Source of the DNA: CAYJAD01 sp964371195
GTDB lineage: Bacteria > Desulfobacterota > Desulfovibrionia > Desulfovibrionales > Desulfovibrionaceae
Assembly: GCA_964371195.1 (NCBI GenBank)
Contig: CAYJLD010000069.1
Coordinates: 1 to 12,092, forward strand
DNA: 12,092 nt
Direction: 5' to 3'
Notes under the pieces: generated by a model
Databases searched by the model: none
The model's input: only the letters and a program-made list of their open reading frames with translations
Told to the model about the DNA's origin: nothing
Position numbers and translations under genes: made by a program
Shown: positions 1 to 7,001 of the stretch, piece after piece
Position numbering within the stretch: the first letter of the stretch is position 1
Layout: the number at the start of each line of letters is the position of its first letter

Positions 1-56
1 ATTGAGCAACAAATTACTCTATAAAAAGTAATTATGTAATTTTATTAACTTTAACT

Positions 57-62
57 AGGAGG
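57..62 (+). promoter_or_regulatory. Shine-Dalgarno fixing the TTG start of corC
   Basis: A perfect AGGAGG lies 5 nt before a TTG codon at 68. No ATG in the same frame lies near it, and the next one would remove the conserved N-terminal stretch. The strong site therefore supports a non-ATG start. Confidence 0.8.
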
Positions 63-67
63 TTCTT

Positions 68-916
68 TTGGACGGAGGTCCCGACAGTACGCTCTGGTCT
101 CGGTTGAGCAAACTTTTTCGCCGAGACGATGAAGAATCATTAGAAAAAGCCATACTTGAAGCCCGCGCTGAAGGTGAAGTGGCAGCAGACGAAGAATCCA
201 TGCTTCTTAGTATCTTACGTATTGATGATATGCAGGTACAAGATGTTATGACCCCACGCACAGACATTGACTGTGTTCCTTCGCAATCAACTCTTTTAGA
301 CACAGCAAAGTTTATTGTTGAGTCTGGTCATTCGCGTATTCCAGTTTTTAACGATACAAGAGACAATATTATTGGTATTTTACATGCCAAGGATTTATTG
401 CGCTCATTGGTAGAACCAGAAAGACAAAATCTTCCTGTTGACGACCTTATGCGTGAACCATTTTTTGTCCCTGAGACCAAGGGTATACGTGAATTATTAC
501 AAGAATTTCGTACTCGTAAACTGCATATAGCCATTGCCGTGGATGAATATGGCGGTACATCTGGCATTATTTCCATTGAAGATGTTTTAGAAGAAATTGT
601 GGGTGATATTGAAGATGAACACGATGCACCCAAGGAAGAAGATATTCGCATTATCAATGAAAATTGCTATGAAATTAGTGGACGCACTTATTTAGAAGAC
701 CTTGAAGATCTTGGTATAAATATCCACTCTGACGAGGTTGATACCATTGGTGGATATTTAAGTTTACAAGCTGGGCATGTACCCACTGCAGGAGAGGTTT
801 TTGATATTGAGGGATGGTCTTTTATGGTTAAAGAAGCCGATGTAAAATTTATTCGATGCATCTTGGTTGAAAAATTGCAATTCAATACCATACAAGAACA
901 AATGCCAGAAGAATAA
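68..916 (+). CDS. corC: CorC/YbeX-type CBS-domain protein
   Basis: This is a 282-residue soluble protein of the CorC/HlyC family. It reads from a TTG start preceded by a perfect AGGAGG. After an acidic N-terminal helix (about 1-50) come two CBS domains: about 57-115, with VMTPR at 60-64 and GHSRIPVF at 87-94, and about 124-182, with DEYGGTSG at 159-166. A CorC_HlyC C-terminal domain follows at about 195-272. There is no N-terminal membrane (DUF21/CNNM) domain, so this is the short cytosolic form, like E. coli YbeX. CBS pairs usually bind adenosine nucleotides. YbeX/CorC has been linked to Mg/Co efflux and, in E. coli, to ribosome maturation. The exact role here is unknown. Its stop overlaps the lnt start by one base (TAATG), which matches the widespread corC-lnt pair and implies co-translation. 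The operon probably begins upstream of the window. Confidence 0.92.
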   Translation: MDGGPDSTLWSRLSKLFRRDDEESLEKAILEARAEGEVAADEESMLLSILRIDDMQVQDVMTPRTDIDCVPSQSTLLDTAKFIVESGHSRIPVFNDTRDNIIGILHAKDLLRSLVEPERQNLPVDDLMREPFFVPETKGIRELLQEFRTRKLHIAIAVDEYGGTSGIISIEDVLEEIVGDIEDEHDAPKEEDIRIINENCYEISGRTYLEDLEDLGINIHSDEVDTIGGYLSLQAGHVPTAGEVFDIEGWSFMVKEADVKFIRCILVEKLQFNTIQEQMPEE

Positions 917-2469
917 TGCCCAAACAGATTTATTTTTTTTGGCTTCTGCTAGGCACGCTTGGTATATGGCTTGGCTTTCCCAATACTCTGTACCATGTGC
1001 CAGCATTGGTTTTACTCTTTCCTCTTAGTTTATACATTATTGGCGTTCAAGCAAGTAGCAAAACTGAAGCCCTTCGTAAGGGCTGGCTTTTGGGCCTTCT
1101 TGGCTCATCAGCTGCACTTTACTGGCTTGCCATACCAATACATAATGTAGGTATGCTTCCTTGGCCATTAGCCATACCCTGTGCCCTTGCCATCGGTGCT
1201 TATGTTGGATTTTATGCAGGAATATTTTCTTTACTTGTATTGATACTTAGGCAACATATTGTACATAACTTTGCTCTATGCATAGCCTTGGCCTGCATAT
1301 GGTATATACTTGAATTCTTACGCGGTATACTCCTGACTGGTTTTCCATGGTTGCAAATAAGCTCAGCCTTTGTGCCCTGGCCTGTAATGGTACAAGCCGT
1401 AAGCATAATTGGAAGTTACGCTCTATCCGCTTTATATGTTCTGGCTGCATTATGTTTTGCAAGTGCCATGCTTTATAAAAAAATAAACTTAGCCCTAGCT
1501 GGGGCCATATGCATTATTATACCTGTAGTTTTTGGCCTTATTACTCTACAAGCAAACCCCATGCAAGAGCATAATGAAAACAAGGATTATGCCTTTATCA
1601 TGGCTGAAGGTAATATTGATCAAAATATTAAATGGGAACCAAAATCACAACAATCGAGCTTGGATATATATGAAAATTTAACCTATAATGCAGTTGAACT
1701 TTGGCGCAAAAACAATCCTAATGCTAAAAATGCCATAATACTCTGGCCAGAAACAGCCATGCCTTTTTACCTTGAGCATCATCCAAAACTTACGCCAGAA
1801 CTTATGCAGTTCATTAAAAATATGCAGTTACCACTACTAGTAGGAGCACCTGGAATAATTGTATATAGCAAAGAAAAGCGCGAAGTATATAACCGAGCTT
1901 ACCTACTAGATGCACAAGGAAGGATAAGTAGTTTTTATGATAAAATGCATCTTGTTCCCTTTGGGGAATACGTTCCTCCTTGGTTATTAGTCAACTTTTT
2001 AGAGCCTTTACTCCAAGGCATTGGCAACTTTACCCAAGGCAAGCAAAGTAAACCCTTAAAATATAATGAACTTGCCCTTGGCATGCTCATCTGTTATGAG
2101 GGTGTATTCCCACACCTTGCAAGACAAAGGGTAATGCAAGGGGCCAATGTATTAGTAAATATTAGTAATGATGGATGGTTTGGCAATTCATCTGCCCCAG
2201 AACAGCATTTGCAGTTAAGCATGCTACGTGCCATTGAGCAGGGTCGCTTCCTTGTTAGAAGCACCAATACTGGTATTTCTGCCATTGTTGATAACTTTGG
2301 TCGTTTTGTGCTTAAAGGGGGGCAATTCAAAGCTCAAAGCTATACAGGTTATGCCCAACTTAAAAGCCATAACACTGTATTTTTTTATCTTTACCCATGG
2401 ATAAGTCCCATAATATTAATTGTTTTATTGGCTGCATTATTTATGGGTAAAAGACGTTTAAAAATATAA
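916..2469 (+). CDS. lnt: Apolipoprotein N-acyltransferase
   Basis: Lnt transfers an acyl chain from phospholipid to the N-terminal cysteine of diacylated apolipoproteins, the last step of lipoprotein maturation, at the periplasmic face of the inner membrane. The protein has 517 residues (E. coli 512). About 200 N-terminal residues form hydrophobic membrane segments. A periplasmic nitrilase-type domain follows (about 225-480), and a final membrane segment ends in a short basic tail (MGKRRLKI). The expected catalytic triad is present: Glu279 in WPETAMPFY, Lys343 in YDKMHLVPFGEY and Cys393 in LICYEG. The downstream motif NDGWFGNSSAPEQH is also typical. The ATG overlaps the corC stop by one base, so it needs no strong Shine-Dalgarno of its own. 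A substrate lipoprotein is encoded further on at 10036. Full length, with no sign of damage. Confidence 0.96.
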   Translation: MPKQIYFFWLLLGTLGIWLGFPNTLYHVPALVLLFPLSLYIIGVQASSKTEALRKGWLLGLLGSSAALYWLAIPIHNVGMLPWPLAIPCALAIGAYVGFYAGIFSLLVLILRQHIVHNFALCIALACIWYILEFLRGILLTGFPWLQISSAFVPWPVMVQAVSIIGSYALSALYVLAALCFASAMLYKKINLALAGAICIIIPVVFGLITLQANPMQEHNENKDYAFIMAEGNIDQNIKWEPKSQQSSLDIYENLTYNAVELWRKNNPNAKNAIILWPETAMPFYLEHHPKLTPELMQFIKNMQLPLLVGAPGIIVYSKEKREVYNRAYLLDAQGRISSFYDKMHLVPFGEYVPPWLLVNFLEPLLQGIGNFTQGKQSKPLKYNELALGMLICYEGVFPHLARQRVMQGANVLVNISNDGWFGNSSAPEQHLQLSMLRAIEQGRFLVRSTNTGISAIVDNFGRFVLKGGQFKAQSYTGYAQLKSHNTVFFYLYPWISPIILIVLLAALFMGKRRLKI

Positions 2470-2496
2470 ATTTTTACCACAAATATAAGAAAAAAT

Positions 2497-3610
2497 ATGC
2501 TACATCTAACAGAACTTCGCACCCGTGCCACTAGTCTTTCAGAGCGTTTTAACACCCTTTGGGGGCGACTTTGACCTTGAGGCATGCAAAAAACGTCTTT
2601 TGGAAATTGAAGCAAAGTTAAATCAAGCCGATGCTTGGTCTGACCCCACGGCTTTAACACCAATTCTCCAAGAAAAGCGCAAACTTGAAGATGAGGTTAC
2701 TAGGCTTGAAAACTTACTTAAATGCCATACTGACATGCAAGAATGGCTAAGTCTTGCTGCTGAGGATGAAGAGGCAGAGGCTCTTGAGTCTTTGCATACT
2801 CAAATTGAAAGCCTTGATCATCTACTTGATAATACTGAAATGGGCATGCTGTTATCCCACGAAGAGGATGGGCAAAATGCTATTTTAGAAATACATCCAG
2901 GGGCTGGTGGCACAGAATCTCAGGATTGGGCCGAAATGCTTTTACGCATGTATGTGCGTTGGGCTAATACAAATAAGTATAAAGTTGAACAGCTTGATTA
3001 TTTAGCTGGTGACGAAGCAGGACTTAAAAGTGTCACCCTACGCATATGTGGTCCCAATAGTTTTGGGCTATTAAAAAGTGAGCGTGGCATACACAGACTC
3101 ATTCGCATTTCTCCATTTGATGCATCGGGTAGACGTCACACTTCCTTTGCATCTGTTGACATCATCCCAGATGCCGGACAAAACATCACTTTAGACATTA
3201 AAGAAGCAGATTTGCGCTATGATACATTTAGATCAAGTGGCCCTGGCGGACAAAGTGTTAATACTACAAGCTCTGCTGTACGTATAACCCACATTCCCAC
3301 AGGCATTACAGCCCAATGCCAAAATGAAAAGTCTCAGCATCACAACAAAGAAACTGCCTTACAAATTTTAAGGGCAAGACTTTATGATTTAGAATTGCGT
3401 AAACAAGATGCTGAGCGACAAGCCCACTATGCCGGCAAGGACAGTATTGCTTTTGGTAGTCAAATTCGTACCTATACCATGCACCCGTATAGATTAGTCA
3501 AAGATCACAGAACGAATACAGAAGTTGGAGATGTGGATGCTGTGCTTGATGGGCGCATAGATATTTTTCAACGTGAATATCTACTTTACGAACACGATAA
3601 AAAACGCTAA
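2497..3610 (+). CDS. prfB: Peptide chain release factor 2 (programmed +1 frameshift)
   Basis: RF2 recognises UGA and UAA and triggers peptide release on the ribosome. The gene is read in two frames. ATG 2497 opens 25 sense codons, ending in CTT at 2569-2571 and an in-frame TGA at 2572-2574. Slipping by +1 at CTT-T continues with GAC at 2573 and runs to TAA 3608-3610, giving 370 residues (E. coli 365). The stop is codon 26, as in E. coli. Domain 1 is mostly helical (to about 110). The SPF codon-recognition tripeptide lies at 205-207 and the GGQ catalytic loop at 250-252, the same numbering as E. coli. Residue 246 is Ser, a common active-form residue. Taking the downstream frame alone from an internal GTG/ATG would lose the true N-terminus. 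The Shine-Dalgarno before ATG 2497 is weak (AAGAAAA). The gene starts 27 nt after the lnt stop. Confidence 0.96.
2561..2575 (+). promoter_or_regulatory. prfB: prfB programmed +1 frameshift site
   Basis: The signal has the three classic parts. An internal Shine-Dalgarno-like GGGGG lies at 2561-2565, followed by a 3-nt spacer (CGA), then the slippery codon CTT and the stop TGA followed by C (2569-2575). The 3-nt spacing and the CTTTGAC core match the E. coli site. In the known mechanism, scarce RF2 lets the ribosome pause at the poorly terminating UGAC and slip from CUU to UUU, so RF2 autoregulates its own synthesis. Confidence 0.95.
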
Positions 3611-3620
3611 GAATATACAT

Positions 3621-4352
3621 ATGTCAAATACTGACCTTAATCAACTTATACAAGAGCTTATCAATGTACATAAGCGTTTAAGCCCCAAGAGTGAGCATGG
3701 CGGCCCATACTTTGTGCTGGCAAGACTTATGCAAGGTATGGATAAAAAAGCTTGGACTGAACTTTGTGCTAAGGCTGAGCCTACCAGTTGGTGCGCTCTT
3801 GAGGTGCATGATAACCCACCAAGCGTACAAATAGCACAGCTCTCAACGGATACTGCTGCCACCTTAACCGACAATTTGCTTACTGCAAACTTTATGAAGC
3901 AATTGGAAAAAGAAGTTGCCCGCGCATGCAGAAGCAATGCTCCACTTGCTGTCGTACGCTTTAATATAGTGCAAGATAAAGCTAATCCCAACCATGACCT
4001 CAACAATATTTTGCAAAAGTCACTACAACAATACACCAGTATTTGTGATTTTTTGGGCGGTATTAATCAAGAAGAATTTGCACTTATTTTGCCTGGGGCC
4101 AAAATTTTTAAAGCTCAAAATATTGTGGAAGATATTATTCAATTTTGTACCAAGCAAGGGCTTATACTTAAAGCTGGCATTGCTAGCTGTGCAGGTAAGG
4201 CGTGTCAAGCCAAAACACTTTTTAAACAAGCTGAACTAGCCCTCTTAGAAGCCCAAAACCAAAGTGCTAATATATATAAAGACCCTGATGTAGATCTTGA
4301 TGCAACTCTTGTTCACTCACATGAAAAACGCTTCCTCTTTGGTGGCAATTAA
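3621..4352 (+). CDS. Degenerate GGDEF-domain protein
   Basis: I place the start at ATG 3621, which gives 243 residues. It lies 10 nt after prfB, while the open frame upstream of it lies inside prfB. No strong Shine-Dalgarno is visible. Residues 1-80 show no domain that I recognise. Residues about 82-235 follow the GGDEF (diguanylate cyclase) fold: an LT-rich opening with Phe91, a helix with EVARACRSNAPLAVV (98-112), then FLGGINQEEFALILPG (144-159) where RxGGDEFAxxLPG is expected, and a C-terminal ALLEAQ helix. The signature is broken: the catalytic GGDEF reads as GG-INQ-EEF, and the metal-binding DxD region is replaced by FNIVQD (114-119). I infer a non-cyclase protein, perhaps a c-di-GMP or protein-binding module. 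No signal peptide or membrane segment is seen. Its position between prfB and a MinD-like gene may point to cell-pole or motility control, but this is speculative. Confidence 0.78.
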   Translation: MSNTDLNQLIQELINVHKRLSPKSEHGGPYFVLARLMQGMDKKAWTELCAKAEPTSWCALEVHDNPPSVQIAQLSTDTAATLTDNLLTANFMKQLEKEVARACRSNAPLAVVRFNIVQDKANPNHDLNNILQKSLQQYTSICDFLGGINQEEFALILPGAKIFKAQNIVEDIIQFCTKQGLILKAGIASCAGKACQAKTLFKQAELALLEAQNQSANIYKDPDVDLDATLVHSHEKRFLFGGN

Positions 4353-4416
4353 TTATAATAGAATTTTTTAACAAATACATATGCAAATCAATTTTACTTC
4401 TTAATACGGGGGAATT

Positions 4417-5217
4417 ATGTCTAATACAACACTAAGTGTATGTGTCATGAGTGGAAAAGGTGGCGTTGGCAAAACCAATATTACCCTAAACCTTGCTTAT
4501 GCTCTACATCAAATGTCCTATCCTACAATGTTATTAGACTGCGATATGGGATTAGCTAACTTAGACGTTTTGTTAAATATTACGCCTGAAGGCAACCTCC
4601 AAGATGCATTACTTGGCAATGCTAGCATGCAAGATATATTATATAGCTTAAAAGAAGGTTTAGACATTCTACCAGCAGCATCAGGAGTACCTGAGCTTGT
4701 GGAACTAGACGATGACCAACGAGAGCTTTTATTCAAACGCCTTGAACCATTACTTGGTAAATATCATTATGTATTCATGGATCTTGGGGCCGGTATTACT
4801 GATATGGTTCAATCATTTGCTGCCATGGCAGCCCTGCGCATAATTGTTGTGACCCCAGAGCCTACATCATTAACCGATAGTTATGCTCTTATGAAGGTCT
4901 TACACAGCAATCATAATGTGCGCGATTTCATGGTTATAGTAAACCAAATTGAAAATAAAAAAGAAGAAAAACAAACATTTGATAGACTAGCTACAGCTTG
5001 CCAGCGCTTTATGGGTATTGAGCCAGTGCTACTTGGCTCTGTACGAAGCGATAATAAATTAGTTGAGGCAGTCTTGCGCCAAGACCCACTTATGAACTGG
5101 GCAGCTGGAAGCAATGCTGGGGTTGATATACAAAATCTGGCTAAAAAACTTCAAAAAATACGCTTGAGTATGCTTGATATACTAGGAAAAAGAAGTGTAT
5201 TAGAAATTGGTGCATAA
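4417..5217 (+). CDS. MinD/ParA-family P-loop ATPase (FlhG/YlxH-like)
   Basis: This is a 266-residue ATPase of the SIMIBI MinD/ParA class. It has the deviant Walker A KGGVGKT at 14-20 (signature Lys14), a Walker A' region LLDCDMGLANLD at 39-50 and Walker B VFMDLGAGI with Asp122. The motif GLANLD is typical of the FlhG/MinD group, which uses ATP-driven dimerisation to position flagella, division or polar proteins. The N-terminus goes directly into the P-loop strand and lacks the DQAxxLR activator motif by which FlhG stimulates FlhF. No FlhF gene is in the window. The C-terminus (about 242-260) could form an amphipathic, membrane-binding helix, but this is only a visual impression. The start is supported by a GGGGGAA Shine-Dalgarno at 4408-4414. 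Functional naming beyond the family is uncertain. Confidence 0.85.
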   Translation: MSNTTLSVCVMSGKGGVGKTNITLNLAYALHQMSYPTMLLDCDMGLANLDVLLNITPEGNLQDALLGNASMQDILYSLKEGLDILPAASGVPELVELDDDQRELLFKRLEPLLGKYHYVFMDLGAGITDMVQSFAAMAALRIIVVTPEPTSLTDSYALMKVLHSNHNVRDFMVIVNQIENKKEEKQTFDRLATACQRFMGIEPVLLGSVRSDNKLVEAVLRQDPLMNWAAGSNAGVDIQNLAKKLQKIRLSMLDILGKRSVLEIGA

Positions 5218-5275
5218 TAGGCATTTACCTTTGAAAAAAATTATGTTACTATTCAAAAGCTTAAATGCAAATAGC

Positions 5276-5281
5276 TATAAT
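5276..5281 (+). promoter_or_regulatory. Possible -10 element before the HU/IHF gene
   Basis: A perfect TATAAT has a weak -35 candidate TTCAAA at 5252-5257 (4 of 6 matches, 18-nt spacer). Transcription would start near 5288, inside the Shine-Dalgarno TGGAGA at 5285-5290. That makes it doubtful, and the gene may instead be read from upstream. Confidence 0.25.
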
Positions 5282-5294
5282 ATCTGGAGAAAAC

Positions 5295-5570
5295 ATGAAC
5301 AAAAGCGAACTTATCAAAACTCTTGCGGATGAGGCCAACTTGTCTATGGATGATGCTTCCGTAGTGGTAAACACCTTTGTAAGTTGTATGAAAGACTCCT
5401 TGCTTGCCGGTGAACGCGTTGAAATTCGCGGATTTGGTAGCTTCAAGGTAAAAGAATACGAAGGCTACACCGGTCGCAACCCTAAGACTGGCGAAAAAGT
5501 TACTGTTGAACCCAAGCGTTTGCCATTCTTCCGTGCTGGCAAGGAATTAAAAGAATTCCTCAATAAGTAA
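5295..5570 (+). CDS. HU/IHF-family DNA-binding protein
   Basis: This 91-residue histone-like protein bends and compacts DNA as a dimer. Two N-terminal helices (about 3-38) form the dimer body. GFGSF lies at 46-50, and the beta-arm carries RNPKTG at 61-66 with the DNA-intercalating Pro63. The C-terminal helix ends FRAGKELKEFLNK. The IRGFGSF and TGRNPKTGE wording is closer to IHF subunits than to typical HU, but the two families cannot be separated safely by eye. I chose ATG 5295, preceded by TGGAGA with a 4-nt gap, rather than an in-frame ATG at 5265 that would add ten unconserved residues and has no ribosome binding site. It lies 77 nt after the MinD-like gene. Confidence 0.93.
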   Translation: MNKSELIKTLADEANLSMDDASVVVNTFVSCMKDSLLAGERVEIRGFGSFKVKEYEGYTGRNPKTGEKVTVEPKRLPFFRAGKELKEFLNK

Positions 5571-5580
5571 TAGTTTGTGC

Positions 5581-5606
5581 TTTGCTCCAAAAATATTTTG
5601 AGCAAG
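5581..5606 (+). other. Stem-loop 1 downstream of the HU/IHF gene
   Basis: TTGCTC (5582-5587) pairs with GAGCAA (5600-5605). Inside are one mismatch, three more A-T pairs and a 4-nt loop. A T-rich stretch begins only about 7 nt later (5613-5621), so it is at best a weak terminator for the HU/IHF gene. Confidence 0.4.
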
Positions 5607-5627
5607 TCCAAGTTTATTTTTCCACTT

Positions 5628-5659
5628 CCTGCTGGTGATAAAACTTTGTCACCAGTAGG
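5628..5659 (+). other. Stem-loop 2 in the dapA leader
   Basis: CCTGCTGGTGA (5628-5638) pairs with TCACCAGTAGG (5649-5659) over 11 bp with one G-U pair and a 10-nt loop. No U-run follows on either strand, so it does not look like a standard terminator. It could be a regulatory or RNA-stability hairpin. Confidence 0.55.
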
Positions 5660-5667
5660 ATGAGTGC

Positions 5668-5705
5668 ATTCTTAAGATGATATAGTCTGTCATTTTAAGA
5701 ATTTT
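5668..5705 (+). terminator. Stem-loop 3 with short U-run before dapA
   Basis: ATTCTTAAGATGA (5668-5680) pairs with TCATTTTAAGAAT (5690-5702) over 13 bp with one G-U pair and a 9-nt loop. It is followed by TTT, then CG, then more T. The stem is long but AT-rich. It sits 11 nt before the dapA Shine-Dalgarno, so it could be the terminator of the upstream unit, an attenuator of dapA, or a DNA operator (near-palindrome). Confidence 0.4.
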
Positions 5706-5724
5706 CGTATTTTATGGAGTGAGT

Positions 5725-6603
5725 ATGCAACTTAAAGGTGCTTTTACAGCTTTAGTGACCCCTTTTAAGAATGGTCAAGTAGATGAGGAAAACTATCGTT
5801 CCTTTATTGAATGGCAAATTCAAGAAGGAATTAACGGACTTGTGCCTTGTGGAACCACGGGTGAGTCTGCAACTCTTAGTCATGAAGAGCATGAAAAAGT
5901 CATTGAGATATGCATAGATCAAGCCAAGGGCCGTGTACCTGTCTTAGCAGGTGCTGGTTCTAATAATACCACTGAAGCCATACGCCTTACACGTTTTGCC
6001 AAAAATGCTGGAGCTGATGGAGCTTTACTAATCACCCCCTACTACAATAAACCAACACAAGAAGGTTTATATCAACATTACAAAGCCATATGTGAAGCAG
6101 TAGATTTTCCATTGGTGCTTTATAATGTACCAGGGCGTACAGGATGTAATTTATTGCCTGCCACAGTAGGCCGATTGGCGCATGAGTTTTCAAACATTAT
6201 TGGTGTTAAAGAAGCCACAGCAGACCTATGTCAAGTGTCAGATATTATAGAATTTTGTCCTAAAAACTTTTCAACAGTTTCTGGTGATGACTTTACTGTA
6301 TTACCGCTTTTAAGTGTTGGTGGCTCTGGTGTTATTTCTGTAACATCAAATATTCTGCCATCCAAAATGGCCGGTCTTTGTAAGGCATTTTTTGAAAATG
6401 ACTTAGAAAAAGCTCGTCATTTTCATTATGATATGATGCCCATAAATAGGATTATGTTTGTTGAAACTAATCCCATTCCAGTCAAGATTGCTCTTGCTAT
6501 GATGGGTAAGATTGAAGATGAATTACGCTTACCGCTTTGTGATTTAAGTGCCAGCAATAAAGAGCTATTGCGCGCTGAACTACAGAAAGCAAAGTTAATT
6601 TAA
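5725..6603 (+). CDS. dapA: 4-hydroxy-tetrahydrodipicolinate synthase
   Basis: DapA condenses pyruvate with aspartate semialdehyde, the first committed step of diaminopimelate and lysine synthesis, in the cytosol. The protein has 292 residues, the same as E. coli. The TIM-barrel motifs are intact: GTTGES at 43-48 (Thr44, Thr45), YNVPGRTG at 133-140 (Tyr133, Arg138) and the Schiff-base lysine at about 162 in GVKEAT. Residues known to bind the feedback inhibitor lysine in the E. coli enzyme (Ser48, Ala49, His53, His56, Asn80, Glu84, Tyr106) are all present at the same numbers, so lysine inhibition is likely. I chose ATG 5725, which has GGAG at 5716-5719 and a 5-nt gap. A GTG at 5719 in the same frame overlaps that Shine-Dalgarno. 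The gene stands alone, with a structured leader before it. Confidence 0.97.
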   Translation: MQLKGAFTALVTPFKNGQVDEENYRSFIEWQIQEGINGLVPCGTTGESATLSHEEHEKVIEICIDQAKGRVPVLAGAGSNNTTEAIRLTRFAKNAGADGALLITPYYNKPTQEGLYQHYKAICEAVDFPLVLYNVPGRTGCNLLPATVGRLAHEFSNIIGVKEATADLCQVSDIIEFCPKNFSTVSGDDFTVLPLLSVGGSGVISVTSNILPSKMAGLCKAFFENDLEKARHFHYDMMPINRIMFVETNPIPVKIALAMMGKIEDELRLPLCDLSASNKELLRAELQKAKLI

Positions 6604-6710
6604 TAAAATAGCATCAAAGCATTATCCCAACTTAGCTTTATTTAAATTGCTTGCATGGTAATTATTGCACTTTATTTCAATTTAAATACTAGCTATTATT
6701 AGGGAAAAAA

Positions 6711-6728
6711 TATAATTTATAAATTATA
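6711..6728. repeat. Perfect 18-bp palindrome
   Basis: TATAATTTATAAATTATA equals its own reverse complement. It contains TATAAT in both orientations. Being all A/T lowers its statistical weight, but the length suggests a possible dimeric operator or a divergent -10 region. No flanking gene lies within 100 nt. Confidence 0.6.
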
Positions 6729-6789
6729 CTTTGTAATGCAATTTGCCCCATGCGGTATTTTGGCTATTTGTGGCTTTGCACTTTGTAAT
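6728..6789 (+). repeat. 10-bp direct repeat pair
   Basis: ACTTTGTAAT occurs at 6728-6737 and at 6780-6789, with copies 52 nt apart. A GCCCCA or ACCCCA ending follows each copy (to 6750 and 6795). This suggests a partial duplication. Confidence 0.5.
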
Positions 6790-7001
6790 ACCCCACCTTA
6801 AAGCCGTAGCCCATTGCAATATTTATGTCTACACAGAAAAAGCTAGGCATTTACAATGCCAATCCACTCCTTTTATTTGCCCTTGAATAAGTAATATTCT
6901 TCGTTAGTATTTATATATTTTGAGTATGTTAAGCCTACTATCTCCGCTACGGTGATGATCCAATTTAGATGCGTTTACCCTGATTTAGCCCCCTTTGACC
7001 C

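Noticed and set aside
2572..2574. prfB as a frameshifted pseudogene
   Set aside because: The interruption is the known programmed frameshift site at the exact family position, and both parts are otherwise intact.
3641..4036. 131-codon open frame on the minus strand
   Set aside because: It lies wholly inside the GGDEF-like gene, has no ribosome binding site, and its protein is Ser/Cys/Leu-rich, as expected from antisense reading.
4354..4359. Perfect TATAAT after the GGDEF-like gene
   Set aside because: No acceptable -35 is found 16-18 nt upstream. In AT-rich sequence the hexamer alone is weak evidence.
5265..5267. Upstream ATG for the HU/IHF gene
   Set aside because: There is no ribosome binding site, and the extra ten residues do not belong to the family. 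ATG 5295 has TGGAGA in place.
5719..5721. GTG start for dapA
   Set aside because: It overlaps the Shine-Dalgarno of ATG 5725. The ATG gives the usual 292-residue enzyme.
6616..6644. Possible dapA terminator (AAAGC/GCTTT)
   Set aside because: The stem is only 5 bp with a 14-nt loop and a broken T-run (TTTATTT), too weak to list as a feature.
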